Below are positions 34,706 through 46,396 of a stretch of DNA of 64,000 nucleotides, in pieces; the first letter of the stretch is position 1; every line of letters begins with the position of its first letter. The notes under the pieces are model-generated. The model ran no database searches, was not told the origin of the DNA, and saw only the letters and a program-made list of their open reading frames with translations. Source of the DNA: Zarea fungicola (taxonomy: Eukaryota; Ascomycota; Sordariomycetes; Hypocreales; Cordycipitaceae); the NCBI GenBank assembly GCA_900169235.1, contig FWCC01000082.1, positions 339,132 to 403,131 of the forward strand, given 5' to 3'. The position numbers and the translations under genes were made by a program.

Positions 34706-37016
34706 AGAGAATGAAGAGAAGTGCAACATGTTGTTACCATGAGGCAGCAGGTGCGGGGGCGTGTGGCTATAGGCCATGTTTTGTATATGTTAATAGCTGT
34801 GCAAGTTGTCAACAGATTGACCAAACTGGAAGCTTTTTCGGCCGAGCAATAAATGAAATATCAACTTGTTTAATTTTACGCCTTGTTGACCTTCTGCACG
34901 TAATTGCCACCAATGACAGCATCTGCCGCCAATGGTTGGAGGCCAAGCACAGGTGGCTGAGTGGCATGAGTTGGACGCGGGGTATTTGCTGGAAGAGGGT
35001 GAGAGGCCGAAGAGTGACGTCGCATGGCAATACTGTCAAGTGACCAGAGACTTGGTGCTCCGACCACGAACGCAGCTTGATTGTCTGAGCTTTTACTATG
35101 ATGCTAAAAAAAGTTCTATTTAGTTGCCGGTGGCATAGGACGGCACCAGAATAGAGTTGCGGCCCGGCCAACCGACCAATGGCGAAGCTCTGCTAGAGAG
35201 CGCGTGCAACCTACCAGTCCTGAGTCTGGTGAGCCCGAGGTAGGTGAGGGGTCATGAAATAAACCGTCGGTGGTTCTTGTTCATGCAAGTAGCCCAGGGC
35301 AAAACGATAAATGGTCCGTAACTATACTTATTCCTGGTACTACTAGTAGAGCATGAGTCGGCGTTGTTGCGCTGTTGTCGCCGTGTCGCAGGGCCACGAG
35401 GTCTCATGGGGCGCGTCTATTGGCCGTAGGAGGTTTACGGTAGTGGGCAAGGCTTGCCGATCAAGGATATGTCGAATGGTGCAGTAACAAAATTGAGTGA
35501 TATAATTGCCGTGAATGTTAGACGGGTAAACTTCGGCCTTATCTCCATTAACCCCTCGCCCACTAGAGTTAGCCTGGCCTGCAGCCCGCCCACCGCCAAC
35601 GACCCCCTGTCCGCGCTGGTGGGATGAGATCCGCAGCTGCATAGATGCCCACCACCACGACCATCACAGCCAGGCAAGCCCATTGCTGCCCTCGGAGACG
35701 TTTTCCTGCAGCAAAAGTAGCTCACGCCTTCACCCACGCCAGACAGGACTGACAAGACACTGGTCCCCACGAGAGACTTGACCCGCGCCCTGTCCCATTG
35801 GATGCGTCAAAATAGAACCAACTAGCCTGCAAATCCAGCTCCAACGGAACCCGTTTGTCGTCCCTGGCTCTCACGAGCTATGATGCCCTAGCAAAAACAG
35901 GGCCCCCAAAAACCGGAAGCCCGTTTTCGTCTTGTTTCTTTTTCTCTGTCAACGAGCCAGCCATTCTGTTCTTCCCCCCACGTTGAGACAAGCAAGTGTT
36001 GCTCGACAACTTTGTGTGTTGATTTCAGACTCACTCACTCCATCTCGAAAAGAGTTTAAAAGAGAGCCAGCAGCCTAGTACCTGCTGACTTGTCCGCTTC
36101 TGGAATCTACAAGCGCACGCGCGCCGGTTGTCCACATTCCCCTCTGCTAGAGCTTCCTATCAGGTAGCCTTGAACGCCGATTGCCTGTCATCTCTACAGG
36201 GTCCTTGCTTGACTCACGCGCAACGAATTCCGCTGCTCTAGGGGACCTCGTCTTCCAATCACAAACGTGCGAATCGGTCTTGCAGAAGGAACTTGCAGGG
36301 AATAGGCTGAGAACAAACCAAACGGCCCACGCCACACCATCAGCTTGCTTGCTGGCTCGGCTTGCTACATACAGGTAAGCACCTTACTAAACCTGGTTGC
36401 TGCCTTACGTACAGTAGCCATATCACCGAGGACTAACCTACCCAGCACCCTGCCAGAGCTTAACCCTCCTGCGCAAGCGGTGCCTGACGAAACTCTGTGT
36501 GCTGCTACCTTGTTGCCCATTCGTCTAGCCGGCCCGGTCTTTGTTGCGCTCGACTTGCCTTGCAGCTCATCGCATCGTCTGCTGTGCGGGTGCCGCCGCT
36601 CACTCACACCGTGTACGTCAGCACGTACCATCCACCGGCCTCACTTCACTTGGGCCGTCCGTTGTAAGCTCCGGAGACGCGGACGCTATTCTGGTTTTCC
36701 TTTTGCTCACCCCAGCTTCACGGATCCAGAATACCGCTGGAGCTGTACTGCCGCTTGTGGCCGCTCCATTTCGCGAACTGGGCCTGCTTCCAAGTCTTCC
36801 TGGCACACACCCCACCAAGAACCCTGCTCCAAACACCCCTCCTATTGTCATGAGCAGCTTTGCTTTGCGCTACTAGTTGAAATTCCTGTATTTCCCCCGA
36901 CAGCCCGCATTTGCTACCAATATCTTTCCTCGTTGCCGGATCTCTGTCACTCTTTGAGAGTCCTCGACACTATCCTCCTTCCGAGTGTGCCGTCCGCATA
37001 GGCCTCTTGTTTCATC
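34706..37016. other. Long upstream region of NUC-2
   Basis: 2.3 kb with no supported gene. The right 700 bases are pyrimidine-rich and lie directly before the NUC-2 start, so they are probably a long leader. They carry a 218-codon open frame (36345-37001) with no domain or conserved wording. No PHO-type CACGTG box stands out. Confidence 0.5.
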
Positions 37017-40000
37017 ATGTAAGCTTGCCTCTATACATAAGCCCGTAGCTTGTGATGCAGATTCCGCCTCATTTGCCACGTCTTCTTCACGGAAGCTACC
37101 ATTTGCAGCTGCTTACGTTATTATGCGCCATAGGAAGTTCGGAAAGCAGATTCAGAAGCGCCAGCTAGAAGTCCCCGAATATGCGGCAAGCTTTGTAAAC
37201 TACAAGGCTCTGAAAAAGGTGCGCAATCCGTGCAGTACATGCCAAAGTGTCGACGTGCCTACCTACCTCCCAACGAGCCAATGCCATCACGCAATGACGT
37301 ACTGGATACTGGCTGGGCTGCTACGGCACGCCTTGATAAATAATCTGCATTTCTAGTCGACTCGGAAGCTGACCTTTCATGTAGCTTATCAAGAAACTCT
37401 CGGCGACCCCGACGCTGAGTGCCCAACAACTTGGTGGACGTATAGGCCCCGCCGACTCACAGGCTGCTCTGCAAGCCAACAAAGCTACCTTTTTCTTCCA
37501 ATTAGTTTGTCTGCCTGCAATACTTTGATTGAATACCTCTAACCGGTACTAGGAACGAGAACTCGACAAGGTTAATGCCTTTTACCTACAGAAAGAGGCA
37601 GAGGTAAGCTGCATTTGCACTCCTTGTTCCGTTGACACGGCCTAACACTGGATAGCTCAAAATTCGTCTCAAGACTCTTCTCGACAAGAAAAAGGTCATT
37701 CAGTCTCGCCAAGGCAGTTCAAGACGCTCGTCAAAATTCACAACACTGGAGGAAGGCTTCCAACAATTCGCCACCGACCTCAGCAAGCTCCAGCAGTTTG
37801 TCGAGATCAATGGGACCGCCTTTTCCAAAATCCTCAAGAAGTGGGACAAGACGTCAAAATCGAAAACCAAAGAGTTGTATCTGTCAAGAGCTGTCGAAGT
37901 CCAGCCATTCTTCAACGCCACCGTAATAAGCGAGCTCTCGGATCAAGCCACGACAAGTCTGCAGGAGCTTGGTGCCTGGTCAGATGGAATCCAAGTCAAC
38001 TTCCAGAGCCCCGGGCATGTCGTCACGAGCCAACATTTCATGGGCACGGATGAAGGGGATGCCGACACACTTCTCCTTGAAACCGTCATAACTGGAAATG
38101 TCGACACGCTAAAAGAGTTGTTGACGAAAATGCAAACGGCATCAACCGAGCCTAGCAGCGATAATACACTGATGGACCGAATTACCAGGACTTTCCTTGC
38201 TGCGGTTAACGAGGCACCCCGTGTTGCACTCCAGATCCTGCTTGATACTGGCTTAGTCGACCTCCATTCATATGATGACATTAACGAGCGCAACTGTCTA
38301 CACCAAGCCACCATTTATGGCAAGGAATATGTTCTTGAATGGGGCTTGAAGGCTGGTGTTCCTGTCGACCGAACTGATGTATATGGCCGTGTCCCCGCTC
38401 ACTACGCCAGCTTGCACGGTAGACTACGCATGCTAGAATCTCTGCTTGATGGTATGTGGCCCTGCAGGTGCTTGCTGCTTATAGCTAACAAGAAATAGCA
38501 AACCTCAAAACTATTGACTTGATTGATCACGACAACTTCACACCGCTCATCCACTCCATTATCCACGGCCACCTTGAATGCGTCAAACTATTGCTTGCCA
38601 AGTCTGCTCGAATTGACCCTGTGTCAGATGCCGACCATGTGCCACTCAACCTTGCCTGCGAGCACGGCTCTGGCCCTGTTGTCGAGCTGCTGTTGCAGCA
38701 TGGTGCCAACATACTCCCCGATGCTGAAGGATTGTACCCCCAGCATCTGGTCGCGCGGTCTGGGCAGTCACCGGATCTTTTGCTGCTGCTGAAGCAGTTT
38801 GGAGCTGATCTGGACCAAATTGACAAGCTGTATGGCTGGACTCCCTTGGTTCATGCGGCTAGTGAAGGCAGTGTTGAATGCTTGCAGGCGCTACTCAAGA
38901 TTGGTGTTGATGCTAGCATTGTGGATGAAAAAGATCTTCCGGCCATGTACTATGCTGCCTGGGAGGGTCACCTGGCCTGCATGAAGCTTCTCACACCATT
39001 CAACAACAGACCCCGGGCAAGTCCGCTTGTTGCACAGCCGTCGATAGGGCCAATGGGCAGCAGCAGCGCCCCAGCGCCCATGTCGCTCGACCCTGATGCC
39101 ATTCCCATCCTGGAGCTCCCGCCACCGATAATCCCTCTACGACGCTACGGCCACAACTTCCTCGACACCAAGACAGTTGTTCAGATTAGCTTTGATGATG
39201 TCAGCGAGCAGCCACTCGTCTTCTTCCAAGATGGAAAATATCCCGCCGCTCGACTTACGATTTCCTCGAAAAATTCCGAACTCATTCCCAAGAACATTAT
39301 TCTCCCCATCCAGGAAGATACCCGCATTGTTTCCTTCCAGGTCGACAACCTCGACACGTTTTCGCTCGACTTTGACGTCTTCCCTACATATGGTGCCAAG
39401 ATCATCGCCAAGACGGTTGCGCTGTCCAGCACGTTCAAGAACCCACAAGGCAACACTGCCTGCTGCCTGCCATTGTTTGATCCTCGCCTTCGCGCCATTG
39501 GCCAAATCAGTTTCAACACTCAGGTTATCAAGCCTTTTAAGGGACAGCCGCTTGAGATTACCGATTTTGAGACGTACTGGAAGGCGACCAGCCAATTCAA
39601 CCAGCCGACCAATGCTGTTGTCACTGGCTCTAGCCTGTCTGGCGACTATGTTCGACTCTTTGTGCAGTACACGAGTGATGGGGTTCCCGTTATCTGGCCG
39701 CAGTGGACCATTGACTGCGGAGGCTTGGATATTCCCGTGTGCCGCCTGAATTTGGAGCAATTCAAGGCCACGACTGCGAGAAGCGTAAGTCGGGCCGAGC
39801 TGGCCGGCTTGTCGGACAAGAAGCATGAGAACATTGCTGAGATTTACCACGTGCTGGCCACTGCTGGCGTTACTCTCAAGGAGGCCCTGTTTATTCTGCC
39901 GCAGAGTGTCCACGCCAACCTGCAGATCCTGTACCCCACGGCAGAGGATGAAAAGACGTTGGCGCTCGGCCCTGCGCTGGAAGTCAATGAGTTTGTGGAC

Positions 40001-40532
40001 GCCATTCTGACGGTTGTGTTCGATCATGCGAGAGCCCAGCGTGCGCAGTCGCACTCGTCCCAGGTGGTGCGGTCGATTGTGTTTAGCAGCTACAACGCGA
40101 GCCTGTGCACGACGCTCAACTGGAAGCAGCCCAATTTCCCCGTGTTCCTGTGCAATGATTTGGGCAGAGAGGAGGTTGAGTCTGCGTCCAAGGTGACGAA
40201 TGTTCACGGCCGACGCAGCATGTCGATCAAGGAGGCGGTACGAATTGCACAGAGCAACAACTTTATGGGTTTAATATGTTATTCGCGACTTTTGGTAAGA
40301 TTTTTTTGTGAATGTCAACTCGGCTTCCTGTTTGCTAATGAATGTTTAGGACTCGGTGCCAGCGCTTGTGGATGCTGTCAAGTCGCACGGCCTTGCACTC
40401 GTCATGGACAAGTCGACCGACTCACCGGATGCGAGCCCACTGACAAATCCGTTCCCACGACCACCCAAGGGCGTGGACGGCGTTTTGAAGAATCACGGTA
40501 TTTTGCGTTTTACAGACTCGATAGACATGTAG
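37017..40532 (+). CDS. nuc-2: NUC-2/PHO81 phosphate-sensing regulator (SPX-ankyrin-GDPD-like)
   Basis: Seven exons: 37017-37018, 37134-37218, 37385-37504, 37553-37603, 37656-38451, 38499-40294 and 40350-40532, about 1010 aa. The first exon supplies only AT of the start codon; splicing gives MKFGKQIQKRQLEVPEY, the canonical SPX start. The SPX domain (about 1-180) binds inositol pyrophosphates. Ankyrin repeats follow (about 220-520), then a C2-like/GDPD-like part ending in GVLKNHGILRFTDSIDM. Pho81/NUC-2 inhibits the Pho85/Pho80-type kinase when phosphate is low. In the GDPD-like part, YVRLFVQYTSDGVPV stands where active enzymes have an E-x-D metal site, so hydrolase activity is doubtful. If the first intron is not used, translation from 37123 adds MRHR before KFGKQ. 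Confidence 0.93.
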
Positions 40533-40862
40533 ATGGTCCTCTAACGCAGGTTTTTCTTCTGTCCTTGACTGTTATATTTTATGTTGAAATTTTTTTGGTA
40601 TACGGGAAGATGAATCGGTTTTATTTGTTTTAATTGGGAGGGAAAGTGGTTAAAAAGGACAACAAGTAACATGAAATGACACGTAGAAAGAAAGTTTTGA
40701 CGCATAACCAGGCGTTTTTTCAAGTGATGGGGGAAGATATCAGAATATACCTTGTGTGTACAATTTTATTATTTTGGTCATTATTTAAATAAAAAGTAAA
40801 CTCTTCCTTTGACTGGTGTTGAATTGTTTGAATTGTGTTCCTCCCCATTATACATGTTTGTT
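40533..40862. other. Convergent 3' intergenic region
   Basis: AT-rich 3' untranslated sequence of NUC-2 and the converging small membrane-protein gene. Nothing else is seen. Confidence 0.6.
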
Positions 40863-41658
40863 TTACGCCCCCTTGTATTCGTACCGCAGCGCAGACAGTT
40901 CCCTCTCCGGATCGACGCCCGCCATGGCCATTTTCGCCGCCAGCACGAGGGCATACACGGCCGCGGGCAGGTTGCACATGATGGGCCACGCCAGCGGTCC
41001 CCTCATACCGCCCTGAGGTGCGTCATCGCCGCCAAAGTTGCGCGCCTTGTACGCCACGGCGCCGCCCCAAAAGGAGAGGAGCAGCGCGAGGAGGGCATTG
41101 AGATACGGCAGGTTCGCATCCAGAGGGGACGCTGCGCCCGCGGCGCCACCGGTGCCGGACCAGACGTCCAGCGGGAGGATGCCGGTGACGGTGGGCGGCA
41201 GGCGGCGGAGGAGGTAGGCGGTGGAGGCGAGGGATGTGATGGCGAGGAGGGACGGGAAGGAGGACGAGGAGGAGGACAGCAGGGGAGGGAGGTAGGGGAG
41301 GATGGCGAGGAGGGGCAGGGCGAGGAGGATGAGTGCCGTCTGGGCGTTTTGGGCCTTGTTGGTGGCGGCGAGGCGCTTGATGTATGATTCTTGCTCTACG
41401 GGGAGAAGGGTCGTTAGCGTTGGTTTGGGATTTGAGGATGAAGGGTGTGTAATTTGAGATGCGGTGAGTGAGACGCGGTGTGAGGCGCGGTCAAGTGAAT
41501 TGAGGTCAAGTAAGGTGAGGCCAGGTGGGACAAGAGTACACTTTACCTTGCTCATCCATGGCTTCGGGCAACGAGTCGGAATCAGAATCGAGGCCAGCAT
41601 CGTCGGTCGGGTACTGAAATGTGCGCCGTAAACGGGCGGCAGTGCTTCTCGTGGCCAT
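40863..41658 (-). CDS. Small multi-pass membrane protein
   Basis: Exons 41658-41547 and 41395-40863 give 214 aa. Splicing joins SLPEAMDEQ to EQESYIKRLAATNKAQNAQ. Four hydrophobic segments are visible: TALILLALPLLAILPYLPP, LLAITSLASTAYLL, LNALLALLLSFWGGAVAY, and WPIMCNLPAAVYALVLAAKM. The head is acidic with DSDSDS and likely cytosolic. I do not recognise the family by name; it resembles unnamed small membrane proteins of filamentous ascomycetes. The intron is long (151 nt) and purine-rich; reading through it gives a spurious N-terminus. Confidence 0.8.
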
Positions 41659-42439
41659 TTTCTCTACTTTTCTTGTTACTGGAAGAAGTCAGAGATGGTT
41701 AAAGTTGGCTTTTTGGAGACGAGGCTTTGCGATGACGTGGGGCAGACAGATCTGGTGGGCTGTGTGGCTGCCTGAGACCAGCTCACTAGACTACGCAGAA
41801 CATACAAACGAGGACAAGATACCAGGTAATTTAATTATACAAAATCAGAACTGAACACCAGTGAAGACTTCATTTCCTTGCTCTTTTCTTAAAAAAATAA
41901 ATACATTACTATTGTGAGAGACAAACGGCCCGCATCATGCAAGTCCGACAGCTTGTGATGGCGCGAGATCTAGGGAAAGGATTACTAAAAGCAAGGAATT
42001 CAGGTGCTAAAACATGGAATACAGAATCTCTCCAATAGAAAGAGAAAGAAGGAGAAAGACGATTGAAGAGCACATTGAGCCTGTATCGCCGTGACGGGTG
42101 CGTACGGATACGAGCCTGCAAACGCAGCGATCACCGCAGCGACTGTTGATGCAGCAATAGTTAACGGTCTATGCTGCGTTTGCCATGCTCAAAGTGAATA
42201 AAGTGAAATCTACAACACCTTGTCCTACCCAGCTAGAAGAGGCCCCATAAATCGTCAAGTATAAGTTCTTGAGGCTGCCCGCCATTTTACATCTTCCTTT
42301 CCTTTCATCAACATCATCCCTCTTCCATCTCCCTTTGCCATCTTTTCTTTATTGACCAATGCATCAATACGCCCGATATGCCTAACCCATCCTGCACTTG
42401 AGAACTGAATCTCACCTGTCTTCCGCGGCTGCCTCCAGT
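41659..42439. other. Left edge of accessory island
   Basis: Promoter of the small membrane-protein gene, then sequence related to the upstream region of the intact protease gene near 49.4-49.7 kb. No coding frame is supported. Confidence 0.5.
41900..42110. repeat. Diverged segmental duplication, left upstream copy
   Basis: Shares CTATTGTGAGA, a CGGGC/CATG stretch, and GAGCCTGTATC-CCGTGACGGGT in the same order with 49451-49650. Both copies precede paralogous protease-like genes at a similar distance, so the duplication included the promoter. Identity is patchy, so it is not recent. Confidence 0.65.
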
Positions 42440-44725
42440 ATGTCTCCAGAACCAAGCGCAGGGCGGACAGCCCCAACTACCTGCCGCCAGCATTCCGACA
42501 AGTTCGAAAGCAGCCGAGGACCATTCGGCATTTCGAATGTACAGTTGAGGGCCGGAACCTCACCTCTGAGGCCGCTCCCACTCATAGCGAAGCTAGCCAT
42601 ACAGCGTCAGAGATTTGAAAGTTTGGCCTGATACGTTTTTAGTCGGCCAGAATATGTCGGGCATTGACATACGTGGAAATTATCAACACTTGGCAGTATG
42701 AACCCAAGTATATTGCACCCATAGTTAACAGGCCTGACCTTGACGAAAACTCGGAGTCCATCAAAGGCCAAGTACGACACCTCTTACACAGTATGAGCCG
42801 TCTAGTCCGTCCTGGTAACGGGATTCCGCCGATGACAGTTCCAATGATTGAACTCGAGGCGAATCTGGGGACCGTGGCTGTCAAGAAAAAGAACATCCGC
42901 CATCTCTACGAGAGCTTGCACACCAGTGGAAATGACACAGCGCAGATATATTGCTGTGGTCCAGCAGATGGAGCCTCACATTTGCATGCTTTTCATGGGC
43001 TTCAAACGAAAAGACGTGTTTTACCTTGGACCAATGATGCGATTTAATAGGTACCAAAATGCCTTCCCGATCCCATTTTCTAGTGTCCAACGCCAAATAA
43101 GCCAGCGACCCCCCGGTCCATCGGTCCCCTTGCAGACAGGCTCTACAGAATACTTGGACTCTACACTATACAAGCTCGACATTCACTTGCAGCGTTCTGC
43201 CCCCGAGTTTCTTTCCGCTTTCGATCTTCAAATACCTGGTCGAATGCCCATATTATCCGAGGCTCTCGTTGGTTCTATGAAACCATTATCCCTCTACCAA
43301 ACGAAAGTGGGCATCGGAGCCGATATCAGCGCCAGATTCATGCCCACCACTCTCCCCGCCGCCCCAAACCAACCCGGCTCGCCGCACTTGGCTGACGAGA
43401 GACCAAGTCCCACAGTTGGCACACTGGGCTGCTATGTGCAGCTTCTCGAAAATGGAATTTGGGACACGTTTATCCTCTCTTCTTATCAAGTGGCCCGCCC
43501 TGCCTTTGACGGGTACAAACGTACACAGGATGGACAATTTTTGCTGCCAGACACATCGTCAGAACTATACAGAGCAGATCTCCACGGTTTTATTAAGCCA
43601 AACGGCGCCCCTTCCATGGGCATTCAAAGTCCGTCACAGGCCAGACATAACAAGAACGTGATACTCTTGGAGAAGCATATCCTTACCAAGAAGAATGAAG
43701 GCACGAAACAGCTACTGAGGGAGCTGAGGGATAAAAAAACCGAATTCTTCGACAACGAAAAGCAGTTCATCGGCCATCTCTTCGCAGGATCTGGACTTTG
43801 TCATCGAACCTACCAAAATGCCACAATCGACTGGCTACTCATAAAGCCTGAACCCAGCCGCATCGGACTGAATACCCTGCCACAGACCTCAGACTGGCCG
43901 GTGACGAGTGAGAGCCCCGAAGTGCATCTTCATGGCACCCAGCTTCGCGAGCACATTCCAGCAGCACAAATCAATCCCAATCGTGCGAATGAGACTTTCT
44001 TCAAGTACGGCGCCATCTCCAAGGCCACCGCGGGGGAATTCTCGCGGCACAAGCACGATGTGAGGTACAGGTATCCGAGGGGCATGAAGTACGCCACGGA
44101 AATCGCCCTTGTGCGTGAGCTTGCATTCAACCAGCCCGACAAGCACCCTCTCTGCAACGACGCAATGTTGGCCCCGCTTGGCTGGCAGGACAGCCTCGGA
44201 GCGCACGGAGACTCGGGCTCGATTGTATACGACCCAAAAGGCCGCGGCGTAGGTCTGTTGTTTAGTGGAACACAGATCCAGTCTGGCGTGAAGCATTTGA
44301 TGTATGTGTGGCCACTCGAACTCACCTTTGACGATATACGAAGGTTCTTGGGCGCACGGGTAACTGGCATTCGAATTGCGCAACTCGAGGAGAAGAAGGA
44401 GGAGCAGATAAGGGGAGGAAAGGCACAGCAGGGGAAAACCTGTCTTGCTCTTACTTGTTTCTCCCCATTGTTACTCAGCAGCGGAGCTGAAGCAGATTGG
44501 GTTCAAACCGATAAGCTTCCTCCTTGCCCGTGCAAAAGGTCTACAGCGCATCGACTACACCCTCGGGAGAACCACCGCGTGTTTGGCAATGACGGTTTCT
44601 ACATGATCTACAATCTCTTTGGTGACCAGATGCGTATGGCCAATCTAGGCATCAACAACGCCGCCACCCAGTCGATCCTTGAATGGCTGCCCACCTGGAA
44701 TGCATGGAAACCCCCCTTGGTTTGA
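42440..44725 (+). pseudogene. Degenerate copy of trypsin-fold protein
   Basis: Paralogue of the gene at 50118-52067, broken in its N-terminal half. Frame 1 gives MSPEPSAGR...GPFGISNVQLRAG. After a deletion of roughly 90-110 codons the match shifts to SVRDLKVWPDTFL (42603 on), then shifts again at about 42670 to VEIINTWQYEPKYIAP. From about 43300 a long frame carries GIGADISA, SVGTLGCYVQ-like and GDSGS blocks. The catalytic His is Gln (CAA at 43487, SSYQVA versus TNYHVV), while the Asp (IDWLLIKP) and Ser (GDSGSIV) remain. Similarity ends at GIRIAQ near 44383; the frame runs on through an unrelated tail. At least three breaks plus the His loss argue against an active protease. Expression of the C-terminal half as an inactive protein cannot be excluded. 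Confidence 0.8.
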
Positions 44726-44787
44726 AATGGAGAAAAGGCAACGAAAGCAAACAGAATCGCTGTCATGTGGATTCCAACACTTGATGA

Positions 44788-45228
44788 TGCACCCAGCGAC
44801 AGAAGGCTGATTCAGTTGATCCTCGCGAGCCGGATGCCGCCAAGAGTCAAGAAACTGGCGCCGCTGCGTGTAACACAGAGGATCAGCATGAAACTGGCGC
44901 TGTTACGTCAAACATAAACCAGCAGAATGAGAGTGCATCTGTTGAGTCAACCTTCGCAGATTTCCGGACGGCCCATGCAATGCGATTTCAGAATCGGGTC
45001 TTTTTATGCGAACTACTTGTAGTAGACACAGCGGGCAGCCCTGGGTTGTCAGACACCACATGGAACATGCCAACCCTCACGCCACTCCCTCATAAAACGG
45101 CAGATACTTACAGCCAGTTGCATTCCGCCCGAGGTATAGACAAAGTCGGCGCTGCTGCAGTTACGCCAAAGATGCGAGTGGCCTTCCAGGCTGGCGTCGA
45201 GAAAACCACGTTCGAGATGTCGACCTGA
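44788..45228 (+). pseudogene. Orphan hydrophilic coding remnant
   Basis: An open stretch of 146 codons with protein-like composition: two related units (SQETGAAACNTEDQ and HETGAVTSNINQQ), then ESTFADFRTAHAMRFQNRV. It has no ATG near its left end and starts after two TGA codons, next to a possible acceptor (GATGCACCCAG). It looks like an internal exon of a larger, decayed gene. The family is not recognised. Confidence 0.4.
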
Positions 45229-45439
45229 AGTATTCATTTTATACTTTTCACACTTCTCAAGAAACGCCGAATACCTATGTTTGTTGCATTCCATGCCCCA
45301 TGTCAACACGTGCGAACTATGTATGGGAGGGACAGCAACGCAGACCAACGAGTTACACTAAGCACTTCAACAAACAATTTGGTCCTCCCGCGCAAAATGA
45401 TGGGCTCTGTTGAACTCTCAAGCTCTCTGCTGACGAAGT

Positions 45440-45835
45440 CAAATCGGGGCAAACAAGCGTGGCTTGCCTGTGGGCGGGCTGTAAGTTATATCTCGTCCTT
45501 GTCTTCGTATACACTGCTAATTCCATTCGAAGTCATGCGAAGCCCTGCGGCCGGTGCCTCGCACCTGGTGAAGCACGCCTCTGCGGAGGGCTGCTTGACG
45601 ACCAGAAGTACGTGGTGTATTCCTTTCGAATTCGCATCGAACTAACAGTCCTGCAGCTCGGCCGCTGAAATGTTTCCGGTGCCAGGATGGCGCCAAGGAC
45701 TGTGTCGCCCTCGCATCGAATTAACAGGTTCGTAGACCGGTCTCAAAAGTGCTTTCGCTGCCAAGGCGGCGCGAAAGACTGTGCCCCTCACTGCGAGGGA
45801 GCGGGAAAAAAATTCCCGCTTGTTTGAGGCCCGCC
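45440..45835 (+). pseudogene. Tandem Cys-rich exon fragments
   Basis: Three short coding pieces with paired cysteines: KPCGRCLAPG (about 45540), LKCFRCQDGAKDC (45668-45703) and QKCFRCQGGAKDC (45747-45782). The last two lie in a 79-bp tandem duplication that includes a preceding intron end, TCGCATCGAAYTAACAG (45632-45648 and 45711-45727). Splice-like GTAAGT (45480) and GTACGT (45609) follow the upstream pieces. The CxxC-x8-C pattern suggests a small zinc-binding module. Frames do not join without introns, and no start or complete gene is evident. Confidence 0.5.
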
Positions 45836-46120
45836 GTGTCGGGCATGTCGTGAGTCTTCACCGTGATGTCCCTTCGAAGGCCCTGCTGATTCGCATCTAG
45901 GACGAGGCCCTCCCCACGGAGGCCAATAAACCTCATGCGGAACATCTTGAACACCACTCCTATACGACGACTCAAGCAGGAGACATAGGGAAACATACAT
46001 TGGCATTGCTGCAGAATTCAGGCATGCTCACCAATGTCCCAGAACAGACGGAGCGGCGTCAATTGACACCCAAGGCACAGAGCCGGCGCCGAGCACACAG
46101 GCACCTAACCTCACACCGGG

Positions 46121-46396
46121 CAGTACTGGACAAATATGATCGGCTGCCGGTACTTCACCACGTTTTTCAACTTTAATCAGGCACATTTTGCTGCCGCAAT
46201 ATTTGACCGACAAGCATCCCTGCTGGTATTTTTTGATACCAAACGCCATCAAGTTGGACAAGGGGTTGCAGCAGCAGCAGTCGCCATGCAAAAGTACTTA
46301 CGAGATAACAATGTCATGGGCGGGTTCACAGTAGTGTGCCCAATACTAACTGAGCAGCCAAGTGGCTGGGAACGTGGATTTTATCCACGTACATGA
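46121..46396 (+). pseudogene. Ulp1/C48-like cysteine protease remnant
   Basis: An 85-90-residue frame keeps the C-terminal landmarks of Ulp1-type (C48) cysteine proteases. AHFAAAIFD carries the His, LVFFDTKRH the Asp, then a KYLRDNN helix, and TEQPSGWE the Gln. At the position of the nucleophile Cys in the usual G-W/Y-x-C-G block there is Arg (CGT at 46373-46375), and stops follow. The upstream part of a full protease is absent. It is probably a decayed gene, or part of a mobile element since Ulp1-like proteases occur in some DNA transposons, but no transposase or terminal repeat is seen. Confidence 0.55.

Noticed and set aside
39137..40207. 356-codon minus-strand frame
   Set aside because: Antisense to the GDPD-like part of NUC-2, which is clearly conserved on the plus strand.
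44495..44510. GGTTCAAACC resembling a tRNA B box
   Set aside because: No A box, acceptor stem or cloverleaf could be drawn around it.
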